A stretch of 60,000 bases of DNA from Apostichopus japonicus (Eukaryota; Echinodermata; Holothuroidea; Aspidochirotida; Stichopodidae), in the NCBI RefSeq assembly GCF_037975245.1, contig NC_092575.1, positions 2,549,001 through 2,609,000 on the forward strand. Reading direction: 5' to 3'. A program made the position numbers and the translations under genes. Below the pieces are notes generated by a model that had not been told where the DNA came from, did no database searches, and saw nothing but the letters and a program-made list of their open reading frames with translations. Below, piece by piece: positions 12,599 through 24,682 of the stretch (positions are counted from its first letter, which is position 1; each line of letters starts with the position of its first letter).

Positions 12599-14071
12599 CT
12601 AATCCAGAAATGAATATTCAGATTGGCCAAAATCTTTCAACCACTTGTGTTTTCCACATGCCTTACAGCTGCCTAGCCAATCGGGTCCATAAGGATCGAC
12701 TTTTGTAATTAACGGTTCTTTCCTCCAAGCATTGTTTTCCAAATATTGTAATAGATCACATGCTTTCGCATTATGACAAAAGGGAAAAACTCTTTTATTG
12801 GTGTACACCTCAACTTTTCCATCTTTTCTCCATTCATGATATTTCCTATATAGAGTTGCGTTTCCAGCCACTTTCTTAACATATTTGGCAAGATCCTCGA
12901 TTTTCTCAAAATCGTCTGCGTATATGAAAGAGTTTGGGGGAGCTAATCGTGTGTATTCCGACTTTTTCGCGCCAATTACGATAGGCACAGATTCGTACTC
13001 TGCGAGTGCTTTCCAAAATTTCTCCGTAATGTATTCTGAACAACATGTATTCTCAAAAGCAAGATAAAATCGATGTTTTCTTAAAATTTCTGATCCCCCC
13101 GAGTTACGTGGAATTTTGTGATTGCCACATCCTCCGTACATTTCAATATCGATGAAATTTGACAGAAAATAAACAAGTGCCGTTCTGTTCCAGTATGCAT
13201 GGTGACAATGGCTACTTGCCCAACTAACCGTCGCCACCTCCGGGGACTTTCCCATTGTAACGTTAGTTGGAAAGTCTATACTATCGTCGAAAGGAATGTA
13301 AGCACCAAATGGGGCGTACACTTCAGATTTACTATGGTAACCAAAAGTCATGTTGAATTGTAAGTCTTCAAATTCTCGTTTACGGCTCGCGGTAGGCGGA
13401 GATGTATAGGCACTTTCAGGAGTAGAATAGAGCCAAATTTGACGCGGATTTCTTTCACGCAGTAGCGTCTGCCAGTGTCTTATAGAGGTAAATTTAGTAA
13501 AGATAAGAACGTCCGCGACTTTACTGGAGTTACCATTCGTGAAACCATCTTTAAATGAGATGGTTCTGTTCGTTCCGGGACATTTAACTGTTCGAAATAA
13601 CCACTTGCCGCGATACTTTGTGGTCACTGCAACCAGGGATACAACTATGTCCTTATTGATATCATAAACGGGTTTTCCCTTCTTTACATTTTTATTACCA
13701 TCACTTTCATCATTTAACGATATTACTTTTTTAATATTTTTACCAATCTCACCTTTCGGAGTAGTCGTGTTATGGACGCGTTCAATAACGGTCAAAGAAG
13801 TCACATTTTCAACATCCGAATTTCTGATAGCTAAATCAACAGTGAATTGATGTGAAATATCCATATTGATCATATCAAGTCCGCTAGACCTCTCTGGATC
13901 CGATATTTCCATTTCCGACCAAACCGGAGATGATTTATACCGAGGCAGTTTTCCCATCTCCAACGTTGACCTTGCACTTTTCGTGTAGATTTCCATTCCA
14001 ATGAACACGGAAAAGCATAATAATGCAACAAAGATCGACCTAGGCTGTGGCACTTGTACTGTATAAAACAT
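12599..14071 (-). CDS. FT1: alpha-1,3-fucosyltransferase-like (GT10), 490 aa, intronless
   Basis: A type II Golgi glycosyltransferase expected to move fucose from GDP-fucose onto N-acetyllactosamine-type or related acceptors. There is a short cytosolic tail, a signal-anchor at about residues 12-28 (IFVALLCFSVFIG), a variable hydrophilic stem to about 135, then the catalytic domain. Motifs: QIWLYSTPES (211-220), FNMTFGYHSKSEVYAPFG (239-256, first GT10 motif), YGGCGN (312-317), and the GDP-fucose motif FYLAFENTCCSEYITEK (335-351). A C-terminal CKAC pair (469-472) is of the kind that forms disulphides in this family. NXS/T sequons include N89, N101, N168, N240, N270, N295 and N404. The length is normal to slightly long. 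A TATA-like box lies about 150 bp upstream. FT1 lacks three stem residues (IDK) present in most paralogues. Family confidence is high; linkage and acceptor are unknown. Confidence 0.95.
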   Translation of the reverse strand: MFYTVQVPQPRSIFVALLCFSVFIGMEIYTKSARSTLEMGKLPRYKSSPVWSEMEISDPERSSGLDMINMDISHQFTVDLAIRNSDVENVTSLTVIERVHNTTTPKGEIGKNIKKVISLNDESDGNKNVKKGKPVYDINKDIVVSLVAVTTKYRGKWLFRTVKCPGTNRTISFKDGFTNGNSSKVADVLIFTKFTSIRHWQTLLRERNPRQIWLYSTPESAYTSPPTASRKREFEDLQFNMTFGYHSKSEVYAPFGAYIPFDDSIDFPTNVTMGKSPEVATVSWASSHCHHAYWNRTALVYFLSNFIDIEMYGGCGNHKIPRNSGGSEILRKHRFYLAFENTCCSEYITEKFWKALAEYESVPIVIGAKKSEYTRLAPPNSFIYADDFEKIEDLAKYVKKVAGNATLYRKYHEWRKDGKVEVYTNKRVFPFCHNAKACDLLQYLENNAWRKEPLITKVDPYGPDWLGSCKACGKHKWLKDFGQSEYSFLD

Positions 14072-14223
14072 TTTTGTTTATTGCTTGCTCTTGATTTCTG
14101 GTCATTAATTGTATTTACGTTCAGAAAACTATAACTAATTTTACCTCTATTTTACGGTGATCCTAGTAGAACGCTGTGCGACTTCAGTGTCTAGTCGATA
14201 TACTTATAGGCGTCACAAGACCG

Positions 14224-14231
14224 TATATATA
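14224..14231 (-). promoter_or_regulatory. TATA box of FT1 (TATATATA)
   Basis: On the minus strand, CTATATATACGG lies about 150 bp before the FT1 ATG, with a plausible start region about 30 bp further downstream. The same position reads TATATATA for FT6 (49707-49714), GTATATAC for FT5 (43067-43074) and AGTATATTAC for FT2 and FT4. The whole flank is absent for FT3 and FT7. Confidence 0.5.
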
Positions 14232-14569
14232 GCCTTCTGTTGAGTAAACAAGAAGAAAGATCTTAACCTCGCTATGATCTGTATACCACAATCCGTAAAA
14301 CGACGGTGTAAAGCCGTTTTATGATGCTTTCAACGTTATTTAAAATCATTGAAGGGTACACAGAGCTGGGTGAGACCTGATCGGTACAATAGTATAATAT
14401 TTATTCATATGACGTTAATTGACGATTGTTGAAATTGCAACGGTTAAATGAGTTCAACTAACACAATAATCATAGGGGAGTGAGGAACGATTTAATTGTT
14501 TAGTTAGATTATTGATTTAAACTACTTTATATACACGATGATGTTTAAAAATAATAAATCCCCCTTTTG

Positions 14570-15124
14570 GGAAATAAGGAATGTTTTGTATTGCCTGATA
14601 TGTGATTTGTGTGTTCTAAAGTCTCTCTTTATATTACTCTTATTAAAGCTTGGAATACTTTTCATGGAAAGGATAAATTTGTACTGGAGCAGGTTCAGAG
14701 AAGGGCTGCTAGGGTTATTTCCAACATCTCCCTTATGGAATTCGTTAAAGAGTTCTTGGGCTAACTACACTTGAATTGATGATAGCGACATGATACAGTT
14801 TTATAAGTTCGCTAGTGATTCTTTAGGTGCTTGTGAATTTTTGAAGGTTTCAACTACTTCTCGAACTCGTAGTCATAGACTCAAATTAACTAAAGCTTTT
14901 TTTCGTCTGGATATTAGAAAATTTAGCTTCTCTCAAAGGGTTGTGAATGAAACTTTCCAGACTGGGTGGTCAGTTCTGATTCTGTGCTGTCTTTGAAAAA
15001 AACATTGATATTATCCTTTACTAAGAGTGGTCGTATTTAATGGGGTTAAGGGTGCACTGTTTAATTTATTTATTTATTATTATTGATTTTTGTTATATAG
15101 TAAAAATTATATGTATATATATGA

Positions 15125-15158
<34 letters not shown>

Positions 15159-15160
15159 GA
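14570..15160 (+). mobile_element. 5'-truncated non-LTR retroelement (family 2) with (TA)n tail, at the FT1/U1 junction
   Basis: Broken plus-strand frames carry LEQVQRRAARVIS (about 14685-14725), then RTRSHRLKLTKAFFRLDIRK and FSQRVVNE (about 14860-14950), the standard C-terminus of a non-LTR reverse transcriptase, followed by a T/A-rich 3' end and (TA)n at about 15127-15158. It differs from family 1 and is absent from the SLC5 parent gene. It sits exactly where FT1's 5' flank meets duplicated exon F, so it marks the duplication joint. Confidence 0.75.
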
Positions 15161-15170
15161 TGATGATGAT

Positions 15171-18100
15171 TTTACGCATGCGCAATACCCTTTTAAACAA
15201 TTCGTGATCCGAAGGCTACCTGTGGCTACCCAAGGGATGACACATTCAAAATGTACCGTGATCTCAGTAATGCTGATATACCGTGGCCGGGATCAATCTT
15301 CGGTGTTACGGTGTCTGCCATCTGGTACTGGTGCACGGATCAGGTGTGGTATCAATTAAGTTTTTCCAATTAAAATGGATTAACAATCTGTCCATTTAAC
15401 TTATGTTGCTGTTCTTTAGTCTGCCTCTGAAGAACCTGCTTGGATCGAATGTCAGATAGGCTGACTTTCAAACATAATGTATGAGACAACAAAACGAAGG
15501 AAATAATCGCTTTAAAAACGGAGTGTTAACTGTATGAATTTAAAATGTTTCATATTATTTTAATGTTCGAAGTTAAGCTGTATTATACATTAGTACTCTT
15601 AACCAGTTTTTCTGTCTGAACCACAATTATCGTACTCTTCTTTTAAAGGGAAATTCTTGTCATTTTAGTTTTCTTTGCCAAAGGACAGGAACACACAAAA
15701 AGGAAGCAATTTATACGGAAAATAGAAAACATAATATAGCAATCCTGTTTGTTCAAACTACTATAGACCTTCTTCTCATAATTTGTCATCCATACAATCG
15801 TTACCATAGAAAGCATCACTTTCATAATTCTATTATGTGTGCAGTGTGTTCTTTTATTTTAAGGTTATCGTCCAAAGAACATTAGCCTCCAAAAATATAC
15901 TTCATGACCAAGGAGCTTGCATTTTGGCTGGATTCCTCAAGTCGCTGCCGATATTCATGTTGGTGATACCAGGAATGGTGAACAGGGTACTGTTCCCAGA
16001 TGAGGTAGCATGCGTCACCGCCGAAGTTTGTACACAGGTCTGTGGCAATCCGTCTGGGTGCAGCAACTTTGCATATACAAAACTAGTGGTCGAAGTAATA
16101 CCGGAAGGTAAGTTGAACGTATACTATGATACGACATATATACTGTATCAAATGGGTTGGAAGGGGCAATGACTAAGGGTGCGAGGCAAATGTCTTAACT
16201 TCAATCCTAATTGGAAAATGCAGAAATGAGAACTTTACCTTCAAAAGAGATTATTTATGCATGGTAGAGCACTCACATGATAAGTAAATTGCTCCACAAT
16301 TTGGTCTATAGGGGAAAGCTCATTTCAGGTTCGCAGAAGCAAACCCTACCAAATTTCTAAAGGTCAGTATGATGAAGATGTGAAACTTTTGCTGATTTGA
16401 CTTCCACGTTTGTGGAAGAACCTCCTTGTTGTGTTTGGTGGAGGTCAAAGGTCGGCTTAGGTATATAGCTAAATAAGTAATTCACAGTTTGTGGAGTGGG
16501 AGGATTCCAACTTTCGGCTGTCTTATGACTCTGAACAGTTTTTCATTACTCTTGCTCTTACTCTTGAGTCAGTGAAATCATGCCGATAAAGTTTAGACTT
16601 CCTTGGGTTTTCAAGCAGCTACTTTTACAAGTATTTTCAAGTTCTCTCATTGTGTTTATGCTCTACTAAACTAAACTACTCATTGTGCTTCATATTATGG
16701 ACGATCTGCTGTCATAATATTGCTTGTATCAGCTTGTTACCTCTTGACCTTAAGAATTGGTTAATCGCCATCTCTGTATTTCCCATTTATCCTCCTTGTC
16801 CCCCCCTCCCCACCCCCATTTTTATATGTTACAATGTAAGCGCTGACTCTGTTTAAATTCATACTGCTCTCCACCTGCAGATAAACTACAGCCAAGGTTA
16901 GCTTGCGCAAACTATTCATGTACTACATATGTAATGTATTCAAAGGCAAGTAACCACTAGGGGGAATGGGGTTCCTTTTGGTTCTACATGCAGCCAGTTG
17001 GGATATTCTCCCATGCTAATACCATTCAAAGTATATATATACTGTGCCCTCGTGCTTCGACGTACGGCGAATATGTATGCTTTTATACTATAAATATAAT
17101 TTTAAATATACAAAGAGAAAGGAAGTGGTCAAATAATCTTAATAGGATTAACGAGTAGATGCACCCCCCCCCAAAAAAAACACACAAATGGACTAATATA
17201 CAAGATCAAATTATTTGAAACATTTAAACATTACATCATTCCAGGTAACACAGTATTATGTACAAGTGACTATTCAATAGCAATTTGAATAATAAGTACT
17301 AAAATTCTCTTTAAACGAATCCGGTGAAGCGTTCATTTTCATTGTATTAGGCAGAGAATTCCAATATGTATTAGCTCGATAACGTAAACTCTGCATAATA
17401 GCGTTAGTTATATATAGAGCACGTACTTTGTGCATGTTACCAGCCTGCCTTGTATTATGATTATGTATATATTTATTGTACGTAAAATAACAAGTGATTA
17501 CAGCAGAGTTATGATTATTATTATTGGAACGATAAGCAAACTTAGCAATGTGAACAGTATTAAGGTCAGGAAATTCAAGGAGATTGACAGAAGCAAATAG
17601 CTTGCTGGTGTGATCATTGAAGGAAGCAAAAGAAATATGACAAATTGCTCTCTTTTGAAGCATCAGAAATGTGTTGATATTAAAATAAATTGTACTGGAC
17701 CCAACTGTCACACAATAAGTGTGATGGGATGAATAAGAGTAATACAGAAAGAACGAAGAATTTATCTCGGTAATGAATGCTTCAAATTTGAGAGAATCCC
17801 AACTCCTCGGGTAATATTCGTAGAGATTGAATTAAAGTGATTATTCCACATCAAAGCCAGAATCAGTAGTAACCCCAAAAAACGTTGTATAATCTACTCT
17901 TTTAAGATATTTTCCATCCATTGATATGTCAAATGTCCTCCTTTTTTTTCTTATGGTGCTCTTCTAATTTTGAAAAACAGTGTAATTAGTCTTACTCACA
18001 TGAAAAGAAAGTTTATTGGCATGCAGAGAACCAAGCATAGAATCCGAAAATCAAATTTTGTCTTTAACCCACGTCATTGAACTGAAAAGCAAACCTATTG

Positions 18101-18698
18101 CCTATAAAAGTAAGGCATACATTATGAATAGTCATGATTATATTACTTGATGTGTATTTATTTATACATATTTTCATGTTATATACATAATAATCCGAAT
18201 TCTCGTGAAATCCATTCTTGTTTACAACTTTGTTAGTTGTATCAAATGAAATACGTTTGTTCCTTGCTACGACGGTATCCACCCCCTCCGCCCCTCCCCA
18301 AGCTAGTAAAGAAATCGCTATTAAGGGATTATTGCACCTACGCAGAAAGCGGGGTAAATCTTGTTCTAATTTCGATCAAGTTATTTAATATTTCTCACAC
18401 TGACTTATACGTTGTTCATTTATTGTAAAAGTGTTATTTTTAATTCGTATTTCAATTCTTTTTATCACTTTTCGCAGATCCAGGCCGGCCTTTGGGGAAC
18501 TTTTGTGTTGATAGCTTCTGTGGAACGTCAACCAAAAGTCACAAAAGCCATGTTGAAAAAGAATCTCATTTAAAAAGATATCAAAACGATTTTAATGTGA
18601 AACTTGTCGGAGCAAGTCTGGTGCAGAAAATTTGTCTGAATGATTCCCTGGTTACGATGTTAGGATTTTGTTTACTTCTAATAAGTTATTTCGCGTAA
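15171..18698 (+). pseudogene. U1: SLC5 3'-half duplicate (exons F, G, M remain)
   Basis: Exon F copy 15171-15343: its 5' part and acceptor are replaced by GAT repeats and (TA)n, and it has an in-frame TAA at 15194-15196. Exon G copy 15864-16107: full 244 nt, open, with intact splice sites. Sequence then jumps at about 16216 from the G intron to the parent's 9.4-kb region, so H-K are lost. A retroelement family 1 copy follows at about 17043-18075. Exon M copy 18478-18698 is full length (221 nt), open, and ends in TAA. No promoter or N-terminal half is present, so this cannot make a transporter. The intervals between the listed parts are intron remnants. Confidence 0.9.
17043..18075 (-). mobile_element. 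Retroelement family 1 copy in U1
   Basis: This copy keeps the longest readable C-terminal frame of the family (17274-17711): [58 protein letters not shown], and [10 protein letters not shown]. It is antisense to the SLC5 remnants and was inherited by duplication rather than by fresh insertion. Confidence 0.8.
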
Positions 18699-19449
18699 CA
18701 GAAAGAACACAAAACAACAACAACTACAAAAAACTTTTGGAAGCAGATATAGGAAGGACGCTTTCTTACTATCAGTAGTTTTCAAATTTGTTTCGGAAAG
18801 CAGCGTTTTTTACTTTCAAATTAGTCAAAGGTGTACCAGTCCGCCAAATTAATATACTTTTTAAAAATTAGTCGCCGAAGATAGAGATATTACTGTGTAT
18901 GGCTATGGCGGTGTTATACGTCTACTGCAGATTCAAGAGTTTATTCTAAAAGGGAGTATAGATAAAGACACATTATTCATGGTTAAATAATAATGAGCGA
19001 GTTGTTAATAAATTTGATTAAATATTCACTTATTTTTCACTTAGATTTTCACTTAGAATTCATTAATCAAATAAAACAAAGGTTGGATGGAAATTTTAAA
19101 ATTTAACACCTATTTGTAATGAAACTTGTTTTATCAAATTAATGAGCTCTGTCTTTTATGAAATCGTATCGAATCGCATCAATAAATTAATCTAGTTCAT
19201 CTAGAAGAGCCCCTTTCAGTGGATGAAACCGGTTCTGCTATCACCTGAAGCGATACGTATCAAGTCATGTGTACTTATTACGTGAGAATGTATCTACGTA
19301 TCTATGTATCTTAATACACATAAAAATGTGCCAAGTCATGGATAGTTATTACGTGAATGCATATGGTCTGCCTTAATTTCCATTGATTTACCCAAATTAA
19401 TCACCTCTGATTTTGGTTGGTGATCGTTTCGATTAGCTCGTCAAAGTTA
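18699..19449. other. 3' flank of FT2
   Basis: A copy of the SLC5/FT convergent intergenic region. No gene is seen. The minus-strand AATAAA of the FT1 flank is not retained. Confidence 0.6.
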
Positions 19450-20949
19450 CTAATCCAGAAATGAATATTCAGATTGGCCAAAATCCTTCAACCACTTGTG
19501 TTTTCCACATGCCTTACAGCTGCCTAGCCAATCCGGTCCATAAGGATCGACTTTTGCAATTAACGGTTCTTTCCTCCAAGCATTGTTTTCCAAATATTGT
19601 AAAAGATCACATGCTTTCTCATCATGACAAAATGGAAAAACTCTTTTATTGGTGTACACCTCGACTTTTCCATCTTTTCTCCATTCATGATATTTTCTAT
19701 AAAGAGTTGCGTTTCCAGCCACTTTCTTAACATATTTGGCAAGATCCTCGATTTTCTCAAAATCGTCTGCGTATATGAAAGAGTTTGGGGGAGCTAATCG
19801 TGTGTATTCCGACTTTTTCGCGCCAATTACGATAGGCACAGATTCGTACTCTGCGAGTGCTTTCCAAAATTTCTCCGTGATGTATTCTGAACAACATGTA
19901 TTCTCAAAAGCAAGATAAAATCGATGTTTTCTTAAAATTTCTGATCCTCTCGAGTTACGTGGAATTTTGTGATTGCCACATCCTCCGTACATTTCAATAT
20001 CGATGAATTTTGACAGAAAATAAACAAGTGCCGTTCTGTTCCAGTATGCATGGTGACAATGGCTACTTGCCCAACTAACCGTCGCTTCCTCCGGGGACTT
20101 TCCCGTTGTAACGTTAGTTGGAAAGTCTATACTAACGTTGAAAGGAATGTAAGCACCAAATGGTGCGTACACTTCAGATTTACTATGGTAACCAAAAGTC
20201 ATGTTGAATTGTAAGTCTTCCAATTCTCGTTTACGGCTCGCGGTAGGCGGAGATTTATAGGCACTTTCAGGAGTAGAATAGAGCCAAATTTGACGTGGAT
20301 TTCTTTCGCGCAGTAGAGTCTGCCAGTGTTTTATAGAAGTAGATTTAGTAAAGATAAGAACGTCCGCGACTTCACTGAAGTTATCATTCGTGAAACCATC
20401 TTTAAATGAGATGGTTCTGTTAGTTCCGGGACATTTAACTGTTCGAAATAACCACTTGCTGTGATAACTTTTGGTCACTGCCACTAGTGATACAACTATG
20501 TCCTTATTGATATCATAAACAGGCTTTCCCTTCTTTACATGTTTATTACCATCACTTTCATCATTTAACGATATTATGTTTGTAATATTTTTACCAATCT
20601 CACCTTTCTGAGTCTTTGCACTAGTCGTGTTATGGACACGTTCAATAACGGTCAACTTATCGATCAAAGAAGTCACATTTTCAACATCCGAATTTCTGAT
20701 CGCTAAATCAACAGTGAATTTATTTAAAATATCCATATTGATCATATCAAGTCTGCTCGACCTCTCTGGATCCGATATATCCATTTCCGACCAAACCGGA
20801 GATGATTTATACCGAGGCAGTTTTCTCATCTCCAAAGTTGACCTTGTTAATTTCGTGTAGGTTCCCATTCCAATGATCATGGAAAAGCATAATAATGCAA
20901 CAAAGATCGACTTATGCCGTGGCACTTGTACAGTATAAAACATATTCAT
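19450..20949 (-). CDS. FT2: alpha-1,3-fucosyltransferase-like (GT10), 499 aa
   Basis: Full-length paralogue of FT1 with the same signal-anchor, stem and catalytic motifs, including FYLAFENTCCSEYITEK. It starts two codons earlier (MNMFYTVQ), and an in-frame second Met matches the start of the others. Its N-terminal PRHKS replaces PQPRS. The stem has the extra IDK and AKT residues that FT1 lacks. Private changes include EEATVSW, PRNSRGSE and LIAKVDPYG. The upstream region is promoter type B (AGTATATTAC instead of TATATATA), shared with FT4. Confidence 0.94.
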   Translation of the reverse strand: MNMFYTVQVPRHKSIFVALLCFSMIIGMGTYTKLTRSTLEMRKLPRYKSSPVWSEMDISDPERSSRLDMINMDILNKFTVDLAIRNSDVENVTSLIDKLTVIERVHNTTSAKTQKGEIGKNITNIISLNDESDGNKHVKKGKPVYDINKDIVVSLVAVTKSYHSKWLFRTVKCPGTNRTISFKDGFTNDNFSEVADVLIFTKSTSIKHWQTLLRERNPRQIWLYSTPESAYKSPPTASRKRELEDLQFNMTFGYHSKSEVYAPFGAYIPFNVSIDFPTNVTTGKSPEEATVSWASSHCHHAYWNRTALVYFLSKFIDIEMYGGCGNHKIPRNSRGSEILRKHRFYLAFENTCCSEYITEKFWKALAEYESVPIVIGAKKSEYTRLAPPNSFIYADDFEKIEDLAKYVKKVAGNATLYRKYHEWRKDGKVEVYTNKRVFPFCHDEKACDLLQYLENNAWRKEPLIAKVDPYGPDWLGSCKACGKHKWLKDFGQSEYSFLD

Positions 20950-21412
20950 GTATTGCTTGTTCTTGATTACTGGTATTAATTGTATTTACGTTCAGAGAAC
21001 TTTTACAAACTTTTCCCCTAAAGGATTAACAGTGATCCCAATTGAACGTGTTGCGACTTCAGTGTCCAGTCGATATACCTATAGTCTCAAAAGACCGTAA
21101 TATACTGTTGGATAAAACCAATAGAAATCTTTACCTCGCTATGATCTGTATACCACAATTCGTTAGTAAACGCCGGTGTATAGCCGTATAGTGATGCTTT
21201 CAACATTACCTAAAATCATTGAAGGGTACGAAGAGCTGGGTGAGCCATGATCGGTACAATAGTATATAATATTTATTCATATGACTTTAATTGACGATTG
21301 TTGAAATTGCAACGGTTAAATGAGTTCAATTAACACTATAATCACAGGGGAGTGAGGCACGCTTTAATTGTTTAGTTAGATCATTGATTTAAACTACTTT
21401 ATATACACGAAG

Positions 21413-22005
21413 TTGATTAAAAGTAATATATTCCCCCTTTTGCAAATAAGACATGTTTTGTATTGTCTGATATGTGATTTGTGTGTTCTAAAGTCTCTCT
21501 TTATATTCCTCGTATTAAAGCTTGGAATACTTTTCATGGGAAGGATAAATTTGTACTGGAGCAGGTTCAGAGAAAGGCTACTAGGGTTATTTCCAACATT
21601 TCTCTTATAGAAGTCGTTAAAGAGTTCTTGGGCTAACTACACTTGAATTGATGATAGCGACATGATACAGTTTTATAAGTTCCCTAGTGATTCTTTAGGT
21701 GCTTGGGATATTTTGAAGGTTTCAACTAGTTCTCGAACTCGTAGTCATAGACTCAAATTAACTAAAGATTTTTTTCGTCTGGATATTAGAAAATGTAGCT
21801 TCTCTCAAAGGGTTGTGAATGAAACTTTCCAGACTGGGTGGTCAGTTCTGATTCTGTGCTGTCTTTGAAAAAAAAAACATTGATATTTTCCTTTACTAAG
21901 AGTGGTCGTATTTAATGGGGTTAAGGGTGCACTGTTTAATTTATTTATTTATTATTATTATTACTTTTTTTATATAGTATAAATTATATGTATATATATA
22001 TATGA

Positions 22006-22048
<43 letters not shown>
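21413..22048 (+). mobile_element. Retroelement family 2 copy with (TA)n tail at the FT2/U2 junction
   Basis: Same element and same junction as in U1: RTRSHRLKLTKDFFRLDIRK and FSQRVVNE at about 21735-21825, then a T-rich stretch and (TA)n at about 22005-22048, followed by a GAT remnant and exon F. Confidence 0.75.
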
Positions 22049-22049
<1 letters not shown>

Positions 22050-23973
22050 GATGACGATGATTTTACGCATGCGCAATACCCTTTAAACAATTCGTGATCC
22101 GAAGGCTACCTGTGGCTACCCAAGGGATGACACATTCAAAATGTACCGTGATCTCAGTAATGCTGATATACCGTGGCCGGGATCAATCTTCGGTGTTACG
22201 GTGTCTGCCATCTGGTACTGGTGCACGAATCAGGTGCGGTATCAATTAAGTTTTTCCAATTAAAATGGATTAACAATCTGTCTATTTAAATTATGTTGCT
22301 GTTCTTCAGTCTGCCTCTGAAGAACCTGCTAGGATCGAACGTCAGATAGGCTGACTTTCAAACATAATGTATGAGACAACGAAACGAAGGAAATAATCGC
22401 TTTAAAAACGGAATGTTAACCGTATGAATTTAAAATGTTTCATATTATTTTAATGTTCGAAGTTAAGCTGTATTATACATTAGTACTCTTAACCAGTTTT
22501 TCTGTCTGAACCACAATTATCGTACTCTTCTTTTAAAGGGAAATTCTTGTCATTTTAGTTTTCTTTGCCAAAGGACAGGAACACACAAAAAGGAAGCAAT
22601 TTATACGGAAAATAGAAAACATAATATAGCAATCCTGTTTGTTCAAACTACTATAGACCTTCTTCTCTTAATTTGTCATCCATACAATCGTTACCATAGA
22701 AAGCATCACTTTCATAATTCTATTATGTGTGCAGTGTGTTCTTTTATTTTAAGGTTATCGTCCAAAGAACATTAGCCTCCAAAAATATACTTCATGACCA
22801 AGGAGCTTGCATTTTGGCTGGATTCCTCAAGTCGCTGCCGATATTCATGTTGGTGATACCAGGATTGGTGAGCAGGATACTGTTCCAAGATGAGGTAGCA
22901 TGCGTCACCCCCGAAGTTTGTACACAGGTCTGTGGCAATCCGTCTGGGTGCAGCAAATTTGCATATACAACACTAGTGGTCGAAGTTGTATTGGCAGGTA
23001 AGTTGAACTTATTCAATGATACGACATATATACTGTATCAAATGGGTTGGAAGGGTGGTGACTAAGGGTGCGAGGCACATGTCTTAACTTCAATCCTAAT
23101 TGGAAAATGACGTCGACCTCACCCCCCCCCCCACCCTTCGTCCCTTCTTCCGCGTTCTGATTAACATGTTTAATGATATATTTCATGGCTGCACCATGAC
23201 AAGGAGAAAGTCAATTTATGCCACAGAAAGCTCTGTTTGATGCCCCCTTCAAGTATTCAACTCCCTTCCCCAAACCAACCTTCTTGATGTTTGGGATCTA
23301 AACTGGCCTCTCTAAATGTGTATTGTATTGACAGAACTAAGAGGTTTAGTAATAGCCGATGTTCCCAGTTCTTTAATGAGTTCCTGGACATCTATATTCT
23401 TGTATGTGGTCTACACTGTTCAAGTTGCAGTGCAGTCAAGTTCAGCGCCGTGCATTACATAACAGTACACGACATTACAGTGCAGTACAACATAGTACAG
23501 TACAATGAAGTGTTGCACAGTGCAGTACAGTACAGCATATTATATTACAGTACATTACAGTACCATAAAACGATGGTAGTTTTTATCGCAATCATTATAC
23601 TAGGTTGCCATATAATTCCAATGAATTATTCATGAAGTCATGCTTTCCTTCTAACCTTGATAAAGATTGACGGCTTGACATGGTGGACATCACATAAAAA
23701 GACCCGTCACTACACCTCGATGTCTCGATACGAAGAACTATACGACGGACATTCCTCTAGAAGCAGACCGGGTGTAAGTTCAACAGGTAGAGCACTCAGC
23801 ACAGTAATGTAGGCGTGTCATAGGCTCTTACGTGTGTTTATTCAGACTCTGTAAAGCCTTATAAACACAAACCTTGTAAACACGATATCCCAAAGAAAGG
23901 TTACAGCACATAGCTCATATTTGGCATGTGTCTTTCTTATAGTGAGCACAAAGAACCCTTCTATTTTGGGTGG

Positions 23974-23986
23974 AGGTCAAAGGTCA
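23974..23986 (+). promoter_or_regulatory. Perfect DR1 motif AGGTCA-A-AGGTCA (U2)
   Basis: Two direct AGGTCA half-sites one base apart, the consensus of HNF4/RXR-type nuclear receptors. Identical motifs lie at 32283-32295 (U3), 37876-37888 (U4) and 58226-58238 (U7). Function is untested, and the motif may simply belong to a dispersed repeat. Confidence 0.35.
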
Positions 23987-24682
23987 TATGGAGTCAACAG
24001 AGGTTCAAATGTCAAAATATCAAAAGTACTTCATCTTGATAACTTTACCTTCAAAAGAGATTATTTATGCATGGTAGAGCACTCACATGATAAGTAAATT
24101 GCTCCACAATTTGGTCTATGGGTGAAAGCTCATTTCAGGTTCGCAGAAGCAAACCCTACAAAATTTCTTAAGGTCAGTTCTCAATGAAGATGTGACATTT
24201 ATGCTGATTTGACTTCCACGTTTGTGGAAGAACCTCCTTGGGTTTTCAAGCAGCTACTTTTACAAGTATTTTCAAGTTCTCTCCATGAGTTCATGCTCTA
24301 CTAAACTAAACTACTCATTGTGCTTCCTATCATGGATGATTTGTTGTCATAATAGTGCTTGTATCAGCTTGTTACCTCTTGACCTTAAGAATTGGTTAAT
24401 CGCCATCTCTGTATTTCCCATTTATCTTCCTTGTCCCCCCTCCCCCCCCACTTCTATATGTTACAATGTAAGCGCTGACTCTGTTTAAATTCATACTGCT
24501 CTCCACCTGCAGATAAACTACAGTCAGGGTTAGCTTGCGCAAACTATTCTTTTACTATACATATGTAATGTATTTAAAGGCAAGTAACCACTAGGGGGAA
24601 GGGGGTTCCCTTTGGTTCTACATGCAGCCAGTTGGGATATTCTTCCATGCTAATTAATACCATTCTAAATATATATATATAC

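Noticed and set aside
12885-13067. Plus-strand ORFs opposite the FT genes, recurring in each copy (MARSSIFSK type)
   Set aside because: Antisense shadows of a conserved coding region. They recur only because the FTs are near-identical.
23291-23635. ORFs of 80-120 codons over exon H remnants and CAGTA repeats (also 31165, 37169, 57113)
   Set aside because: They start in intron, cross the truncated exon in the wrong frame and continue through a pentanucleotide repeat.
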